From NCBI RefSeq assembly GCF_009914315.1, contig NZ_CP042596.1:3348001-3412000 (forward strand): 64,000 bases of DNA, given 5' to 3'. A program made the translations under genes and the position numbers. This DNA comes from Granulicella sp. WH15. GTDB lineage: Bacteria; Acidobacteriota; Terriglobia; Terriglobales; Acidobacteriaceae. Below the pieces are notes generated by a model. That model searched no databases and was not told the DNA's origin. It saw nothing but the letters and a program-made list of their open reading frames with translations. Shown here one piece after another: positions 61,251 through 64,000 of the stretch; positions within the stretch are counted from its first letter, which is position 1, and every line of letters begins with the position of its first letter.

Positions 61251-62193
61251 AGTATCCGGTTCGATATCGCAAGCCGTACTTGGCGGCCAGTCCGGGGTCC
61301 TTCATCCGGATCGAGATGCTGCGAAACGACGTGTCTCGGCCCCGCTGCGGCGCGTAGTAGCCCAGCACGTACTGCGTCCTCAGATCGTCGGAGACCTTGG
61401 CCAGCGCGGGCGCCAGATCCTTGGCATCGTTCACGTAGTAGTACTTGCCGCCGGTGTCCATGCCGAACTGCATCAGCGCGTGCTCGCCGCCCGTATTGCG
61501 GCCCGCGTCCGCCTCGATGGGCACGATAATCAGCGAGTAAACCAGCACCCCCGCCCGCTGCGCCTGCTCGAGCGCCTGCGTGTAGCGCACACCCTTCACG
61601 GTGTCGCCGCCGTCGGTGACCAGCACCAGCACCCGCCGCCGGTTGTTCGCCGCAGAGGTCTCGGCCAGCCGCTGCGAGGCCAGATACACCGCGTTATACA
61701 GGGCCGTGGCGTCACCGTGCTCGATCGACCCCAGCCCGGCCTCGATGCGGCTCTTGTCGTTGGTAAACGAGACCACCTCGCGCACTGTGTCCGAGAAAGT
61801 CATCACGTCCATCTCGTCCTGATCGCGCAGCAGAGCCTTGACGAACTTCTTCGCGGCCTCCTTCTCCAGATGCTCGTTGCGCAGGATGCTCTCGCTGCCG
61901 TCGAGCGCCAGCACCACAGAGAGCGGCGACGTGGACTCCCGCTCGAAGATTGCGATCTTCTGCGGCTTGCCGTCTTCGAAGATCTCGAAGTCGTCCTTGC
62001 CCAGTCCACCCACCGGAGCGCCCGTCGCGTCAGCCACGTTCAACGCCACGTTTACCAGCCGCGTCTCCACGTGCAGCGTCTGGAGCGGCAGGTCCTGGTT
62101 CGGCTGCTGGCTAGGCGCTCGCCGCTCAATCGGAGCCTGCCCCCAAGCGATCCCAGCCGCCAACATCATCCCCGCAATCGCGAAAACCCTCAC
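61234..62193 (-). CDS. Exported VWFA-domain protein (acidobacterial type)
   Basis: 319 residues from a GTG at 62193 that overlaps the moaE stop in GTGA; signal peptide about 1-18 (AGIAWGQ). A short beta domain (TRLVNVALNVADATGAPVGG, DDFEIFEDGKPQ) precedes the von Willebrand A domain with the MIDAS metal motif LDGSES (DxSxS) and VTDGGDT. This two-part layout matches the 'VWFA-related acidobacterial domain' family (TIGR03436), thought to be extracytoplasmic binding proteins. It sits between moaE and a phosphatase gene, an odd place with no obvious link to molybdopterin. Confidence 0.88.
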   Translation of the reverse strand: MRVFAIAGMMLAAGIAWGQAPIERRAPSQQPNQDLPLQTLHVETRLVNVALNVADATGAPVGGLGKDDFEIFEDGKPQKIAIFERESTSPLSVVLALDGSESILRNEHLEKEAAKKFVKALLRDQDEMDVMTFSDTVREVVSFTNDKSRIEAGLGSIEHGDATALYNAVYLASQRLAETSAANNRRRVLVLVTDGGDTVKGVRYTQALEQAQRAGVLVYSLIIVPIEADAGRNTGGEHALMQFGMDTGGKYYYVNDAKDLAPALAKVSDDLRTQYVLGYYAPQRGRDTSFRSISIRMKDPGLAAKYGLRYRTGYYANGK

Positions 62194-62636
62194 TCCTCTA
62201 CCCCAGCCACCAGCGCCTCGGGGAACGGCTCGCCATCCGCCCAAACAGCGCCATCCTCAAACGTCTCTTTCTTCCAGATTGGCACCTGCTTCTTCAGCGT
62301 ATCGATCAGCCAGCGGCAGGCGTCAAACGCCACGCCCCGATGCGCCGACGCCACCACAATCAGCACGCTCGACTCACCAATCTTCAGCCGCCCTAGCCGA
62401 TGCAGCATCGCCACATCGCGCACTCCGAACCGCTCCACCGCCTCCGTCGCAAGCTGTTGCATCTGCGCCAGCGCCATCTCGCGGTAAGCCTCGTAGTCCA
62501 GGTACAGCGTCTTCCGCCCGCGCGTGTTGTCGCGCACGATGCCGTCAAAGACGCACACCGCGCCATCGGCTCCGGCCTTGATCTCGTCCATTACCGCGGT
62601 CGTGGGCAGCACGGTATCCAGAATCTCAACGCGCAT
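62190..62636 (-). CDS. moaE: Molybdopterin synthase catalytic subunit
   Basis: 148 residues. MoaE transfers sulfur from the MoaD thiocarboxylate to precursor Z (cyclic pyranopterin monophosphate). Family motifs: DGAVCVFDGIVRDNTRGR (about 27-44), LDYEAYREMA, HRLGRLKIGESSVLIVVASAHR (about 80-101) and the catalytic lysine region PIWKKETFEDGAVW. Overlaps moaD by 11 bases and the VWFA gene by 4. Confidence 0.95.
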   Translation of the reverse strand: MRVEILDTVLPTTAVMDEIKAGADGAVCVFDGIVRDNTRGRKTLYLDYEAYREMALAQMQQLATEAVERFGVRDVAMLHRLGRLKIGESSVLIVVASAHRGVAFDACRWLIDTLKKQVPIWKKETFEDGAVWADGEPFPEALVAGVEE

Positions 62637-62889
62637 TGCACTCCAATCCCCCGCTCACCGGTGGCAGCAGAGCCACCTCGTCGCCGTCGCGCAACACCGT
62701 CGCCTGCCCGGCGTACTCGCGGTTGACGGCCACGGCCAGCGCGGTCCACAGCTTCGTCTCGTTAGACGACCGGCTGCGCAAAAGGCTCAGCAGGGCCGCT
62801 ACATCGGCCCCCTCGGCCAGCTCGACCGTCTCCCCCGCGCCGCCGAAGAACTCCTTCAACACCCCGAAATAAAGCACCGCGATCCGCAC
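62626..62889 (-). CDS. moaD: Molybdopterin synthase sulfur-carrier subunit, with C-terminal extension
   Basis: 87 residues from a GTG start. Beta-grasp fold typical of MoaD: MRIAVLYFGVLKEFFGG at the start, TALAVAVNREY, LRDGDEVALLPPVSGG at the end. MoaD proteins normally finish exactly with Gly-Gly, whose carboxylate is adenylated by MoeB and turned into a thiocarboxylate. Here six more residues (LECNAR) follow, because the frame continues into the moaE start. Either the extension is removed, or the sequence has a base error or natural change. Confidence 0.9.
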   Translation of the reverse strand: MRIAVLYFGVLKEFFGGAGETVELAEGADVAALLSLLRSRSSNETKLWTALAVAVNREYAGQATVLRDGDEVALLPPVSGGLECNAR

Positions 62890-63008
62890 CCACCTATCCT
62901 ACCAACCCCGCCCCGGCGGCCTGTTCTGAATGACGATCACGATTCGCAGGAATCCGCACATGCCCCTGCTACAATTCGCGCAAATTGCCCCAGCCCGCGG
63001 AGGAAACG

Positions 63009-64000
63009 ATGGCTAAGAAGACCACCAGCAAGGCCCGTTCGAGCAAGAAGACCCTCACCGTCAAGGCCTATCGCGGCGACAACAAGACGCTGCTCGCCTT
63101 CGATCTCGCCGACGCGGCCAACGCCACCAATCTGGCCGGATTCACCATCGCCTGCCAGCCGCCGGGCAAGCCCAGCTACTACCTCTTCAACGAGCTACAG
63201 TTCGAGACTCCCGGCGACCACGCCCAGGTCGCCACCGAGCCGCCCAACTCCAGCGTCAACGCTCCTATCCACAAGTTCCGCTGGGTCCACTTTCCCGGCT
63301 ACAACCACCAGGGCACCCAGCCCGCGACGGGCCTGTACACCTACACCGTCACGCCGCGCTACTTCGACGAAAACCAGTCCATGCAGCCGATGGACCCCAC
63401 GCTCAGCGTCAGCGTCAAGTCCGTGGTGGACTTCTTCCAGAAGGGCAGCCTCAGCCTCGGCTTCACCCGCGGCTACATGCAGTCCGAGGCCTTCGTCCAC
63501 CACTTCGGCCTCAAGGCCACCATCAAGCCCAAGGACGGCCCATTGCTCTTCAAGACCAACCAGGTGGCTGGGACCGACGCCGAGGGCAACACCCATACCT
63601 TCGCCGAGGAGTACGCCTGGATGGGCTCGTCCGCACAGGTCAAGATCTTCGACCTGCTCAACGAAGTGCTCGCCGACAAGACCCTGCAGCTGGATATGTT
63701 TGCTTACGACCTCGACGAGCCGGACCTGATGACGATCCTGCTCGCACTGGCCAAACAGGCTCGCATCCGCATCATCCTCGACGATGCCTCGCTGCACACC
63801 AACAAGGCAGGCACCACGCCCGAGGACCAGTTCACCGCGCTCTTCACGAAGGCTCTGCCGAAGTCTGCCGACCCCGCGCAGGCAGGCATCGTGCGCGGCA
63901 AGTTCAGCCGCTACTCGCACGATAAGGTCCTGATCGTCTCGAAGAATGGCACGCCAATCAAGGTGCTCACCGGCTCCACCAACTTCTCGGTCACCGGCCT
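63009..64000 (+). CDS. Phospholipase-D-like (HKD motif) protein, 3' part beyond window
   Basis: 330 codons open to the right edge; GGAGGAAACG precedes the ATG. The lysine-rich start (MAKKTTSKARSSKK) is followed by a beta-rich N-terminal half (about 20-205) of unknown family. Then a PLD-like domain: DLLNEVLADKTLQLDMFAYD, and HxK as HDK in RYSHDKVLIV (about 305-314), followed by LTGSTNFSVTG, which matches the GSxN part of the HKD motif. PLD-superfamily members cleave phosphodiesters in lipids or nucleic acids; a second HKD copy is expected beyond the edge. No signal peptide seen. Confidence 0.8.
   Translation, partial: MAKKTTSKARSSKKTLTVKAYRGDNKTLLAFDLADAANATNLAGFTIACQPPGKPSYYLFNELQFETPGDHAQVATEPPNSSVNAPIHKFRWVHFPGYNHQGTQPATGLYTYTVTPRYFDENQSMQPMDPTLSVSVKSVVDFFQKGSLSLGFTRGYMQSEAFVHHFGLKATIKPKDGPLLFKTNQVAGTDAEGNTHTFAEEYAWMGSSAQVKIFDLLNEVLADKTLQLDMFAYDLDEPDLMTILLALAKQARIRIILDDASLHTNKAGTTPEDQFTALFTKALPKSADPAQAGIVRGKFSRYSHDKVLIVSKNGTPIKVLTGSTNFSVTG

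Overview
The window looks like chromosomal DNA of a soil acidobacterium of the Terriglobales/Granulicella-Edaphobacter type. The evidence is taxonomic pattern only: several large OmpA/Oar-like TonB-dependent receptors with an N-terminal carboxypeptidase-regulatory domain, a VWFA protein of the acidobacterial type, BlaI/M56 pairs next to such receptors, many Tat-exported Gfo/Idh and cupin proteins, and an interspersed GC-rich repeat family. No rRNA, tRNA, CRISPR array or intact insertion sequence was seen.

Layout. (1) 1-10.4 kb: an exopolysaccharide region that by eye is less GC-rich than the rest: a truncated pectate-lyase-fold protein, a GT4 glycosyltransferase, a Wzy/O-antigen-ligase-like membrane protein, a 2-oxoglutarate/Fe(II) oxygenase and a GT2 glycosyltransferase on the minus strand, and a divergent Wza-like SLBB export protein. 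Two spacers of about 1.2 kb have no convincing gene. (2) 10.7-12.8 kb: a GntR/FCD regulator divergent from a threonine synthase, with a perfect palindrome between them. (3) 13.2-24 kb: an exported M14 peptidase, an Oar-like receptor, a second GntR/FCD regulator, and a DapA-family lyase / isomerase-like / MFS set that resembles a sugar-acid catabolic operon, with a palindromic operator in front. (4) 24-30.4 kb: two tandem, exported, 1030-1070-residue BNR-repeat paralogues. (5) 30.8-38.8 kb: BlaI regulator, M56 sensor-protease-like protein and two further Oar-like receptors, with matching dyad sites in front of blaI and of the first receptor. (6) 39-51.4 kb: a ROK repressor, secreted lactonase, MFS carrier, YjhG-type sugar-acid dehydratase, FAH-fold dehydratase, two Tat-exported Gfo/Idh oxidoreductases and a 2,5-dioxovalerate dehydrogenase. 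Together these spell out an oxidative Weimberg-type pentose pathway ending in 2-oxoglutarate, possibly with its first steps in the periplasm. (7) 51.6-54.4 kb: exported cupin, exported RidA and Tat-exported flavin amine oxidase. (8) 54.6-64 kb: housekeeping genes thiL, glyS-glyQ, recO, a ferredoxin, an inositol-monophosphatase-family gene, a VWFA protein and moaE-moaD in one overlapping chain, then a phospholipase-D-like gene running off the end.

Between genes from 32 kb onward lie several families of short interspersed repeats that repeatedly sit exactly at gene ends and in some cases supply stop codons or the last residues of a protein. The most noteworthy hypotheses are the export-linked Weimberg module, the BlaI operator pair, the gene-boundary repeats, a C10 tract at the start of a glycosyltransferase gene, and a MoaD that does not end in Gly-Gly.
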